DNA of 5,773 nt from Polynucleobacter sp. UBA962 (GTDB taxonomy: Bacteria; Pseudomonadota; Gammaproteobacteria; Burkholderiales; Burkholderiaceae): positions 14,071 through 19,843 of the forward strand of contig DBCI01000097.1 of assembly GCA_002292975.1 (NCBI GenBank), written 5' to 3'. The position numbers were made by a program, and so were the translations under genes. Below the pieces are notes generated by a model. That model was not told the origin of the DNA, did no database searches, and was given only the letters and a program-made list of their open reading frames with translations. Positions 1 through 5,499 of the stretch are shown one piece after another (the first letter of the stretch is position 1; each line of letters starts with the position of its first letter).

Positions 1-750
1 GTATCGGTCTTAAGTCCCGAAACGATTTTGATCCCTATGCAAAATGGTATTCCTTGGTGGTATTTCCAAAAACTAAATAGTAAATACAAGGATCATGCAG
101 TTGATACAGTCGATCCAGGTGGCGTAATAATGCGTGCAATTAGCCCTGACAATATCATTGGTTGTGTTGTCTATCCAGCAACGATCACCCAGGGCCCTGG
201 CGTTATTCGTCACGTCGAAGGCGTACGCTTTCCCTTAGGCGAGCTCGATGGTAAGAGCAGCGAGCGGATTCAGAAGATTTCTGATGTGATGGGCGCAGCT
301 GGATTTAAGTCTCCAATCTTGGACGACATCCGCGCAGAAATTTGGTTAAAGCTTTGGGGCAATCTGACATTTAATCCAATTAGCGCTCTAACGCACGGCA
401 CCCTTGAGGGGATTTGTCGTTATCCCTTAACAAAGGAATTAGCTCGCAATATGATGGCTGAAGCTCAGACAATCGCAGAAAAATTAGGCGTTACATTCCG
501 AGTGGATATTGAACGCCGCATTGCAGGAGCAGAGAAAGTTGGCAAACATAAGACTTCTATGTTGCAGGATTTAGAGGCAGGCCGTTCCTTGGAAATTGAT
601 GCGCTTCTAGGATCCGTGATTGAATTAGGAGAAATTACTGAGACGCCTACGCCTTGTCTAAATACGGTTTATGCATTAACGAAATATTTAGATCAAAACG
701 TGCAAGATGCCAAAGGCAGTCTTGTGCTCCCAGTCGCCGCAGGTTACTAA
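1..750 (+). CDS. 2-dehydropantoate 2-reductase family protein, 5'-truncated by window
   Basis: An NAD(P)H-dependent cytosolic reductase of the ketopantoate reductase (PanE/ApbA) family; PanE itself reduces 2-dehydropantoate to pantoate in coenzyme A synthesis. The frame is open from base 1, so the 249 visible residues continue an earlier start. The missing ~80 residues should hold the GxGxxG nucleotide-binding motif. Visible family marks are QNGIPWW at residues 14-20 (end of the Rossmann domain), then the C-terminal helical domain with K117, N121 and N125 in LKLWGNLTFNP, and S186 and E198 in TSMLQD...LEID. Their spacing matches the catalytic Lys, the Asn residues and the Ser/Glu pair of E. 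coli PanE as I remember it. About 24 extra residues lie between QNG and the catalytic Lys, starting with the PWWYF stretch. This points to a divergent subfamily, so the substrate may not be ketopantoate and I give no symbol. It ends 9 bases from the convergent FAH-family gene, with no visible terminator between them. Confidence 0.88.
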   Translation, partial: VSVLSPETILIPMQNGIPWWYFQKLNSKYKDHAVDTVDPGGVIMRAISPDNIIGCVVYPATITQGPGVIRHVEGVRFPLGELDGKSSERIQKISDVMGAAGFKSPILDDIRAEIWLKLWGNLTFNPISALTHGTLEGICRYPLTKELARNMMAEAQTIAEKLGVTFRVDIERRIAGAEKVGKHKTSMLQDLEAGRSLEIDALLGSVIELGEITETPTPCLNTVYALTKYLDQNVQDAKGSLVLPVAAGY

Positions 751-759
751 ACGAGGATT

Positions 760-1527
760 TTATTCAAAGGGGTTATCCAGGCGTCCAACACCATCAATGA
801 CGATACTGACGTTACTGCCTGGTTTCATGGAGCCGACTCCAACAGAGGTTCCACAGGCAATAATGTCTCCTGCGTCTAATGTCATGTCTTGAGAAATCAG
901 GCTGACTAATTTGGCAGGTGAGAAAACAATATCGCTCATGGGGTAGTTTTGGCGCTCTTGATCGTTGAGGATGGTTTTAATACTTAAACTCATTGGATCA
1001 ATATCAGTGCTAATGACTGGCCCAAAGACCCCAAAGGTATCGAAATTTTTCGAGCGGGTCCACTGAGCATAGCCTGGGTTTCGGTTTAGGATTTCAACGG
1101 CAGTGACGTCATTGACGCAGGTATAGCCAAAGATGTGTTTAGCGGCATCTGCCTCACTCACTCCATGACAGCGCCCACCAATCACAATGCCCAGTTCACC
1201 TTCGTAAATAACCTTACCAGTGTACGAGCTGGGAACCCGTATCGTTTGCCCCGCCGCAAGATACGAATTGCTTGATTTGAGAAAGTAAAGAGGCTCATCG
1301 GGAACGGTATGTTCTAGCTTTGTAACTAGAGCATGAAAGTTATCCACAAGGGCTAAAAATTTATTAGGAACACAGGGAATATCAATGAGGACCTCTTTGA
1401 CTTTAAGGTACTCGCCGGTCGCACGAGGGTTTTGAAATAGATCGCCGCTATACACGGCAATCTGGTCCCCTTGCAATTGTCCAAACCCAGAATTACCGTT
1501 GTGCCGATAACGTAACCATTGCGCCAT
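760..1527 (-). CDS. fumarylacetoacetate hydrolase (FAH) family protein
   Basis: A 255-residue soluble enzyme of the FAH superfamily. Members are metal-dependent and hydrolyse, decarboxylate or isomerise beta-dicarbonyl or 2-oxo acid compounds, often in aromatic or sugar-acid catabolism. Visible marks are the metal ligands E109 and E111 in YEGELGIVIG, D140 in YTCVNDVTA, K160 and D163 in SKNFDTFGVFGP, and the C-terminal GTSVGVGSMKPG (226-237) with a following IDGVGRLDNP. The length matches single-domain bacterial members. The usual Cys-x-x-x-Asn-Tyr motif before the core appears as LVDNFHA (60-66), so this is not a textbook 5-oxopent-3-ene-tricarboxylate enzyme. The ATG start is supported by GGAGG (complement of 1537-1541) nine bases upstream. 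It is divergent from the GrdB-like gene over a 67-base spacer and convergent with the reductase at 1-750. The family call is firm; the substrate cannot be told from sequence. Confidence 0.92.
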   Translation of the reverse strand: MAQWLRYRHNGNSGFGQLQGDQIAVYSGDLFQNPRATGEYLKVKEVLIDIPCVPNKFLALVDNFHALVTKLEHTVPDEPLYFLKSSNSYLAAGQTIRVPSSYTGKVIYEGELGIVIGGRCHGVSEADAAKHIFGYTCVNDVTAVEILNRNPGYAQWTRSKNFDTFGVFGPVISTDIDPMSLSIKTILNDQERQNYPMSDIVFSPAKLVSLISQDMTLDAGDIIACGTSVGVGSMKPGSNVSIVIDGVGRLDNPFE

Positions 1528-1536
1528 AATAAGATG

Positions 1537-1592
1537 CCTCCAAAGTAATAATTACTAAGATCTTATCAAGGACTTAAGCGTTACCCTCCAAA
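1537..1592. promoter_or_regulatory. divergent control region with two abutting palindromes
   Basis: The whole spacer between the FAH-family gene and the GrdB-like gene is 67 bases, so both promoters must share it. It holds a perfect interrupted palindrome GTAAT-A-ATTAC at 1545-1555, followed at once by a perfect palindrome TAAGATCTTA at 1556-1565. An 8-base direct repeat CCTCCAAA lies at 1537-1544 and again at 1585-1592, enclosing the pair. The left copy, read on the minus strand, includes the Shine-Dalgarno sequence of the FAH gene. The palindromes are the kind of site a dimeric repressor or activator binds. No matching regulator gene lies in the window, and I found no convincing -35/-10 pair for either direction. 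Operator function is inference. Confidence 0.4.
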
Positions 1593-1594
1593 AC

Positions 1595-2521
1595 ATGACA
1601 GAACTCTTCTTTGCACCCGAATACGATCAGCCTATTTCGTATATTCAGCGCACTCGATCGTATTACCTAGCTTTGGGATATGAAAAGCCTTATGTTTGGG
1701 CGCACTACACCGATGTTCCCTTTGCTCCTCTTCAAAAACCTCTTCAGAATTCAGTGATTGGCTTGATTACAACAGCCGTTCCTTTCAATCCATTAAAAGG
1801 GGATCAAGGTTCGGGTGCAGCATACAACGCGAGTGCTAAGTTTTATGAGCCGTATACCTTGCTAAGCGATGGTGACCCTGATCTTCGCATTGCCCATGTA
1901 GGCATTGATCGTCAGCATGCCAATATGGTGGAGATGGCATGTTGGTTTCCACTGGAGGTGGCAAGGCAGGCATTGGATCGGGGGCGGATTGGTAGATTGG
2001 CGAAGCATTTTTATGGACTGCCGACTAATCGCAGTCAGCGCCACACCCTTGAAATTGATGCACCTGTTATCTTGGCTAATTGCATAGCGGATGCGGTTGA
2101 CATTGCTATCTTGATCCCAAACTGCCCAATTTGCCATCAAAGCATTGCCTTATTAGCGCGCTATCTGGAAGAAGCCGGCATACCGACGGTTATTGTTGGT
2201 GCTGCTAAAGACATCATTGAATATTGTGGTGTTCCGCGTTTTGTATTTAATGACTTTCCCCTTGGAAATGCTGCAGGGCGTCCAGGGGATCCTAAATCTC
2301 AAAATGCTATTTTTGAACTTGCCTTAAAGCTTTTGGAGCAAGCCCCAGGGCCCCGTACCACGATCCAGACAGAGTTTCTTTGGAGCCATGATCCGAGATG
2401 GAAATTGGATTACATGAATATTGAACGCTTATCAAACCAGGAGCTTGTGAAATTACGTCTTGAGGCTGAAGCCGCTCGATTGACCGCAAAGGAGATTCGG
2501 TTAAATACGGTTGGGAAGTAG
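1595..2521 (+). CDS. GrdB/PrdB (selenoprotein B) family reductase-like protein, cysteine form
   Basis: A 308-residue protein resembling the selenoprotein B subunits of clostridial glycine/sarcosine/betaine reductase (GrdB) and D-proline reductase (PrdB). The best evidence is the stretch from about 166 to 240: a beta strand DIAILIPN, then C177-P-I-C180-H-Q-S, then [17 protein letters not shown], and [20 protein letters not shown]. In Sec-containing relatives a selenocysteine sits in the redox motif; here no in-frame TGA occurs and cysteines are present, so C177/C180 are the likely redox pair (inference). The earlier part ([18 protein letters not shown], 102-119) also fits the family. A charged, probably helical tail follows residue 265. 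There is no signal peptide or membrane segment. ATG at 1595 is the only ATG in this frame after the upstream stop at 1556, but no Shine-Dalgarno sequence precedes it. No GrdA, GrdC or GrdE partners are visible, so it is unlikely to be a true glycine reductase. The stop codon directly abuts the tRNA-Pro gene. Confidence 0.82.
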   Translation: MTELFFAPEYDQPISYIQRTRSYYLALGYEKPYVWAHYTDVPFAPLQKPLQNSVIGLITTAVPFNPLKGDQGSGAAYNASAKFYEPYTLLSDGDPDLRIAHVGIDRQHANMVEMACWFPLEVARQALDRGRIGRLAKHFYGLPTNRSQRHTLEIDAPVILANCIADAVDIAILIPNCPICHQSIALLARYLEEAGIPTVIVGAAKDIIEYCGVPRFVFNDFPLGNAAGRPGDPKSQNAIFELALKLLEQAPGPRTTIQTEFLWSHDPRWKLDYMNIERLSNQELVKLRLEAEAARLTAKEIRLNTVGK

Positions 2522-2598
2522 TGGTCGGAATGAGAGGATTCGAACCTCCGACCCCCTCGTCCCGAACGAGGTGCGCTACCAGGCTGCGCTACATTCCG
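2522..2598 (-). tRNA. tRNA-Pro, anticodon CGG
   Basis: Read on the minus strand this 77-base segment folds as a complete cloverleaf. The acceptor stem is CGGAATG with CATTCCG, the D stem GCGC/GCGC, the anticodon stem CCTCG/CGAGG with loop TTCGGGA, the variable part GGGTC, and the T arm GGAGG-TTCGAAT-CCTCT. Discriminator A and an encoded CCA end it at 2522. The anticodon CGG (complement of 2562-2564) reads the proline codon CCG. The C1-G72 pair and A73 agree with bacterial proline tRNAs. Its 5' end lies 12 bases after the ispB stop codon in the same direction, so it may be co-transcribed with ispB. Its 3' end touches the stop codon of the convergent GrdB-like gene. No terminator follows within the next 40 bases on its strand. 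Confidence 0.97.
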
Positions 2599-2607
2599 AT
2601 AATGAGT

Positions 2608-2613
2608 ATTTTA
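2608..2613 (-). promoter_or_regulatory. possible -10 element for tRNA-Pro
   Basis: On the minus strand TAAAAT lies nine bases before the mature tRNA 5' end and overlaps the ispB stop codon. Transcription from it would start two or three bases before the mature end, giving a short leader typical of single tRNA genes. The matching -35 position is poor (AGTACT), so co-transcription with ispB is an equally good explanation. Confidence 0.22.
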
Positions 2614-3615
2614 TCCCTGACGAATTAAGGAGTACTCACACAGAGCGCGCAAGGAATCACTCGCAGCATTTTTTGGGAAGTCTTTAATAGTTTCTAGGGC
2701 AAGAGCGACTTCTTTGCGAGCAGCCTCTTGGGTATATTCAAGCGCACCAGACTTTTGAATACCTTGCAAAATCTGCGCAAACACATCATCGGGTAATTCA
2801 TCATTTTGAGAGATCGCCTCTCTTGCAAGCAGACTTTGTTCGGGACTTCCTTTTTCCATCAGATAAATTAGGGGTAAGGTCGGCTTGCCTTCACGTAGAT
2901 CATCACCGACATTTTTACCCATATCTTCTGGGTTGGCGGTGTAATCTAGAAGGTCATCCATGAGTTGGAAGGCAGTGCCAATATGGCGACCAAAAGCTGC
3001 GGCTAACTCACGTTGGATGTCGCTGGCTTGGGCAATGAGAGCACCAAGCTCCGCTGAAGCTTCAAACAGTTTGGCTGTTTTGTACCGAATCACCTGAAGA
3101 TAGCTTGATTCATCGACTTCGGGGTCATTCATATTCAGAAGCTGTAATACCTCGCCCTCCGCAATCGTATTGGTTGCATTAGAGAGTATTTGCATGACCC
3201 GAATGTCATTTGGCGCAACCATCATTTGGAAGGCGCGCGAATAAAGAAAATCTCCTACTAAAACACTGGCGGCATTGCCAAAGGCAGCATTCGCAGTTTG
3301 TTTGCCACGGCGCATGGTGGATTCATCGACAACGTCATCGTGCAATAGTGTGGCTGTATGAATGAACTCGACAACAGCCGCTAGCTCCAAAGCATGGGGA
3401 ATCTCTTTGCCATGCCCTAGGGCCTTGGCAATCAATAACAGTAGAGCTGGGCGGACGCGCTTACCCCCAGATTGGATGATGTAGGCGGCGATTTGGTCGA
3501 TCAAAACCACTTCAGAAGCTAAACGGCGCCGGATTACCTCATCCAAAGCCTTTAAGTCAGGGCTAATGGGGGCCAATATTTGGCCTAAGTTATTGTTTTT
3601 GACAGTATTATTCAT
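2611..3615 (-). CDS. ispB: polyprenyl (octaprenyl) diphosphate synthase
   Basis: A trans-polyprenyl diphosphate synthase of 334 residues. It extends farnesyl diphosphate with isopentenyl diphosphate to make the long side chain of ubiquinone; IspB makes the C40 chain. It is a soluble all-helical enzyme needing Mg2+. Visible marks in order are GGKRVRP (50-56, diphosphate binding), the first Asp-rich motif LLHDDVVD (90-97) followed by RRG, KT at 179-180, FQLMDDLLDY (216-225, second Asp-rich motif) and GDDLREGKPTLP (237-248). All catalytic Asp residues are present. Length agrees with IspB (about 320-330). Chain length (C40 or another) cannot be fixed from motifs alone. The ATG at 3615 gives the standard N-terminus length, but no Shine-Dalgarno sequence precedes it; an inverted repeat lies directly upstream instead. 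It is transcribed away from rplU and towards tRNA-Pro, 12 bases downstream. Confidence 0.96.
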   Translation of the reverse strand: MNNTVKNNNLGQILAPISPDLKALDEVIRRRLASEVVLIDQIAAYIIQSGGKRVRPALLLLIAKALGHGKEIPHALELAAVVEFIHTATLLHDDVVDESTMRRGKQTANAAFGNAASVLVGDFLYSRAFQMMVAPNDIRVMQILSNATNTIAEGEVLQLLNMNDPEVDESSYLQVIRYKTAKLFEASAELGALIAQASDIQRELAAAFGRHIGTAFQLMDDLLDYTANPEDMGKNVGDDLREGKPTLPLIYLMEKGSPEQSLLAREAISQNDELPDDVFAQILQGIQKSGALEYTQEAARKEVALALETIKDFPKNAASDSLRALCEYSLIRQG

Positions 3616-3627
3616 CCAAGATATAAT
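3599..3627 (+). promoter_or_regulatory. consensus sigma-70 promoter of the rplU operon
   Basis: TTGACA at 3599-3604 and TATAAT at 3622-3627 are both exact consensus hexamers, separated by the optimal 17 bases. They point towards rplU, with a predicted start near 3634 and a leader of about 109 bases. The -35 box and part of the spacer lie inside the first codons of the divergent ispB gene, so the promoter and the ispB start overlap. A strong unregulated-looking promoter fits a ribosomal protein operon. The call rests on sequence only. Confidence 0.85.
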
Positions 3628-3633
3628 ACTTGG
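3616..3633. repeat. inverted repeat over the rplU -10 box and before the ispB ATG
   Basis: CCAAG (3616-3620) and CTTGG (3629-3633) form 5-bp arms around an 8-base AT-rich centre that contains the TATAAT of the rplU promoter. On the minus strand the right arm ends at the base before the ispB ATG, so an ispB transcript starting upstream would carry this small hairpin where a Shine-Dalgarno sequence is expected. It could be an operator, a translational element, or chance. The arms are short. Confidence 0.35.
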
Positions 3634-3742
3634 CTCGGCTCCAACTCACCGATTTCCCCAAAGTAACTCGTTTCTTTGGGCGTTTTATGGTGAAACCAGT
3701 CGATTTGTATCTTCCTTATAGTATTTTTTGAGAGGTTTAACC
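3634..3742 (+). promoter_or_regulatory. rplU 5' leader with a 7-bp hairpin
   Basis: The predicted leader downstream of the consensus promoter holds a stem CCCAAAG (3657-3663) with CTTTGGG (3674-3680) and a 10-base loop, followed after CG by four Ts at 3683-3686. It resembles a weak terminator or attenuator, or a ribosomal protein binding site. An L21 leader element is known in Firmicutes; this one has no evident relation to it. A regulatory role is inference from position and fold. Confidence 0.4.
3730..3735 (+). promoter_or_regulatory. rplU: ribosome binding site that fixes the rplU start
   Basis: GAGAGG lies seven bases before the ATG at 3743. An upstream in-frame TTG at 3728 would place these bases inside the coding region and add five residues not found in L21, so ATG 3743 is chosen. 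Confidence 0.85.
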
Positions 3743-4054
3743 ATGTACGCGGTCATAAAAACCGGTGGCAAACAATATAAAGTTGCTGCTGGCGAAAAAT
3801 TGAAAATAGAACAGATACCGGCGGACATCGGCAGCGATATTACTCTTGACCAAGTTCTCGCCGTAGGCGAGGGCACGTCGCTCAAAGTGGGCGATCCCTT
3901 GGTAAATGGTGCCGCTGTGATGGCTACTGTTGTCTCCCAGGGACGTCACGATAAAGTGAAAATCTTTAAGATGCGTCGTCGTAAGCATTATCAAAAACAT
4001 CAAGGCCATCGCCAGAATTTCACTGAGATTCTGATTAAGTCGATCAAAGCCTGA
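3743..4054 (+). CDS. rplU: 50S ribosomal protein L21
   Basis: Large-subunit ribosomal protein L21, which binds 23S rRNA and is incorporated during 50S assembly. The protein is 103 residues, the same as E. coli L21. It begins with the family signature [14 protein letters not shown] and contains the basic rRNA-binding segment [20 protein letters not shown] near residues 72-92. The start is ATG 3743 with GAGAGG seven bases ahead. It is the first gene after the consensus promoter at 3599-3627 and lies 15 bases before rpmA, the nearly universal L21-L27 pair. It may be controlled through the leader hairpin. Nothing in the coding sequence is unusual. Confidence 0.98.
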   Translation: MYAVIKTGGKQYKVAAGEKLKIEQIPADIGSDITLDQVLAVGEGTSLKVGDPLVNGAAVMATVVSQGRHDKVKIFKMRRRKHYQKHQGHRQNFTEILIKSIKA

Positions 4055-4069
4055 GTTTAGGAGAAAAAT

Positions 4070-4330
4070 ATGGCACAGAAAAAAGGCGGCGGCTCAACAC
4101 GTAACGGACGCGACTCAGAATCAAAACGTTTAGGCGTTAAGGTTTATGGCGGTCAATCGATCCATGCTGGCGGCATTATTGTTCGTCAACGCGGCACTAA
4201 AGTACATCCTGGTACCAATGTTGGTATTGGTAAGGATCACACGTTGTTTGCATTGATTGATGGTCAGGTCGAATTTGGTGTGAAAGGGGCTTTGAAGAAG
4301 GCCCAGGTTTCAGTCTTGCCTCGCTCTTAA
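4070..4330 (+). CDS. rpmA: 50S ribosomal protein L27
   Basis: Large-subunit protein L27, whose N-terminal tail reaches the peptidyl transferase centre and contacts the P-site tRNA. The protein is 86 residues, usual for the family. Clear marks are [18 protein letters not shown] (7-24), [11 protein letters not shown] near 34-44 and a DHTLFA segment near 56-61. The tail reads MAQKKGGG rather than the MAHKKAGG common in proteobacteria, two mild changes. There is no Firmicutes-type cleavable N-terminal extension. TAGGAG at 4058-4063, six bases before the ATG, is a good ribosome binding site. It follows rplU by 15 bases and is followed by a strong terminator at 4377-4403, so rplU-rpmA can form a two-gene transcript. 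Confidence 0.98.
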   Translation: MAQKKGGGSTRNGRDSESKRLGVKVYGGQSIHAGGIIVRQRGTKVHPGTNVGIGKDHTLFALIDGQVEFGVKGALKKAQVSVLPRS

Positions 4331-4335
4331 GCGGC

Positions 4336-4365
4336 CTGACTGAGATTTCTTTCAACTAAGTTAAT
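4336..4365 (+). promoter_or_regulatory. weak candidate promoter for obgE
   Basis: CTGACT (4336-4341) and GTTAAT (4360-4365), 18 bases apart, each match four of six consensus positions. They would start a transcript near 4372, just ahead of the terminator hairpin. This is the best pair I found in the rpmA-obgE gap, but it is weak and could be chance. Confidence 0.2.
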
Positions 4366-4376
4366 CAACAGGAATG

Positions 4377-4403
4377 GGCCTCGCAATTAGCGAGGCCTTT
4401 TTT
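4377..4403 (+). terminator. intrinsic terminator after rpmA
   Basis: GGCCTCGC (4377-4384) pairs perfectly with GCGAGGCC (4390-4397) around a five-base AATTA loop, followed by six Ts (4398-4403). An 8-bp GC-rich stem with a T-run is a textbook Rho-independent terminator for the rplU-rpmA transcript. The T-run ends only four bases before the obgE ATG, so the terminator occupies the whole translation-initiation region of the next gene. Confidence 0.9.
4392..4395 (+). promoter_or_regulatory. obgE: possible obgE Shine-Dalgarno inside the terminator stem
   Basis: GAGG at 4392-4395 is the only Shine-Dalgarno-like run before the obgE ATG. Its spacing of 12 bases is long, and it lies in the 3' arm of the terminator hairpin, so folding would hide it. 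The bases next to the ATG are the T-run and ATTC. It may be masked, or obgE may be translated without a Shine-Dalgarno sequence. Confidence 0.35.
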
Positions 4404-4407
4404 ATTC

Positions 4408-5499
4408 ATGAAATTTATCGACGAAGCAAAAATTGAGGTCATTGCTGGCGATGGCGGCGCTGGGAGTGCCTCTATGCGGCGCGAGAAGTTCATTGAATTC
4501 GGTGGTCCTGATGGTGGCGATGGCGGCCGTGGCGGCAGTGTTTATGCGATTGCCGATCGGAACATTAATACCCTAATCGACTATCGTTATTCAAAAACAC
4601 ATTTGGCAAAAAATGGTGAGCCAGGTCGAGGCGCAGATTGTTATGGTCGGGCTGGCGATGATATTGAGTTACGGATGCCAGTAGGAACAATCATCACAGA
4701 TTTTGAAACTGGTGATCTTATTGCCGACCTAACGAAGCATGGCGAACGCCTATGTCTTGCAGACGGTGGTGTAGGCGGCTGGGGCAATATTCATTTCAAG
4801 AGCAGCACTAATCGTGCGCCTCGCCAAAAAACGAATGGCAAGCCAGGAGTACGCCGTAAGCTAAAACTTGAACTGAAAGTATTGGCCGATGTGGGCTTAT
4901 TGGGTATGCCCAATGCTGGCAAATCAACCCTCATTACAGCAGTATCAAACGCGAGACCTAAGATTGCTGATTATCCATTTACAACCTTACACCCCAATTT
5001 AGGTGTGGTGAGAGTGGGCAGTGAACGCAGCTTCGTGATTGCAGATATTCCTGGTCTTATTGAAGGAGCTGCGGAAGGCGCCGGCTTGGGGCATCGCTTC
5101 CTGCGGCATCTGCAACGTACGGGAGTGTTGTTGCATTTAGTGGATGTTGCACCGTTTGATGAGAATGTGGATATCGTTGCCGATGCGAAGGCGATTGTGA
5201 ATGAGTTGCGCAAGTATGACGAGGCGCTTTATCAAAAGCCCCGCTGGTTGGTACTCAATAAAGTCGATATGCTTCAGCCTGAGGAGCGCCAAAAAGTAAT
5301 CAAGGATTTTCTGAAGCGCTTTAAATGGGATGGTCCTGTTTTTGAGGTATCGGCCCTCAATGGCGAGGGTTGTGACCGACTTTGTTATGCCATTCAGGAT
5401 TATTTGGATGGTCTTCGTAAAGCACGCGATTTAGAAGAAGAAAGGGCAGAAGACCCCCGATTTTTAGATGAACAATATGGCAAAGATGGATTGGTATGA
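4408..5499 (+). CDS. obgE: Obg family GTPase (ObgE/CgtA)
   Basis: A ribosome-associated GTPase that acts in late 50S assembly and links growth to guanine nucleotide levels. The 363 residues comprise an Obg fold (about 1-158) with glycine-rich helices, including [19 protein letters not shown] and [14 protein letters not shown] (32-45), and then the G domain. G-motifs are GMPNAGKST (166-174, P-loop), YPFTTLHPN (189-197, switch I), DIPGL (213-217, G3), NKVD (284-287, G4) and SALNGEG (from 315, G5). A short acidic tail follows, shorter than that of E. coli ObgE (about 390 residues). The start matches the canonical MKF(V/I)DEA, so ATG 4408 is secure although a terminator lies directly before it. 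The stop overlaps the proB start as ATGA. Placement after rplU-rpmA is the usual bacterial order and suits its ribosomal role. Confidence 0.98.
   Translation: MKFIDEAKIEVIAGDGGAGSASMRREKFIEFGGPDGGDGGRGGSVYAIADRNINTLIDYRYSKTHLAKNGEPGRGADCYGRAGDDIELRMPVGTIITDFETGDLIADLTKHGERLCLADGGVGGWGNIHFKSSTNRAPRQKTNGKPGVRRKLKLELKVLADVGLLGMPNAGKSTLITAVSNARPKIADYPFTTLHPNLGVVRVGSERSFVIADIPGLIEGAAEGAGLGHRFLRHLQRTGVLLHLVDVAPFDENVDIVADAKAIVNELRKYDEALYQKPRWLVLNKVDMLQPEERQKVIKDFLKRFKWDGPVFEVSALNGEGCDRLCYAIQDYLDGLRKARDLEEERAEDPRFLDEQYGKDGLV

Noticed and set aside
751..759. Bidirectional terminator between the convergent reductase and FAH genes.
   Set aside because: The 9-base gap and the adjacent coding ends show no GC-rich hairpin with a T-run in either direction.
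707..892. Plus-strand open frame spanning the end of the reductase gene and the end of the FAH gene.
   Set aside because: It overlaps two well-supported genes in other frames and its product has no recognisable features.
2123..2134. Selenocysteine in the GrdB-like protein.
   Set aside because: Codons 177 and 180 are TGC, there is no in-frame TGA before the TAG stop, and no SECIS-like hairpin is needed.
1862..2140. Minus-strand open frame of 92 codons inside the GrdB-like gene.
   Set aside because: It is fully antisense to a gene with clear family motifs and has no ribosome site of its own; it is a shadow.
3728..3742. TTG at 3728 as the rplU start.
   Set aside because: It would put the good GAGAGG ribosome site inside the gene and add five residues absent from L21; ATG 3743 gives exactly the family start and length.
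3737..4009. Minus-strand open frame of 90 codons opposite rplU.
   Set aside because: It is antisense to a certain ribosomal protein gene with no independent support.
4374..4436. A 20-codon ORF with ATG at 4374 running through the terminator stem and overlapping the obgE start, considered as a leader peptide.
   Set aside because: The AGGA directly abuts the ATG, leaving no Shine-Dalgarno spacing, and the peptide shows no regulatory codon pattern. Chance is more likely.
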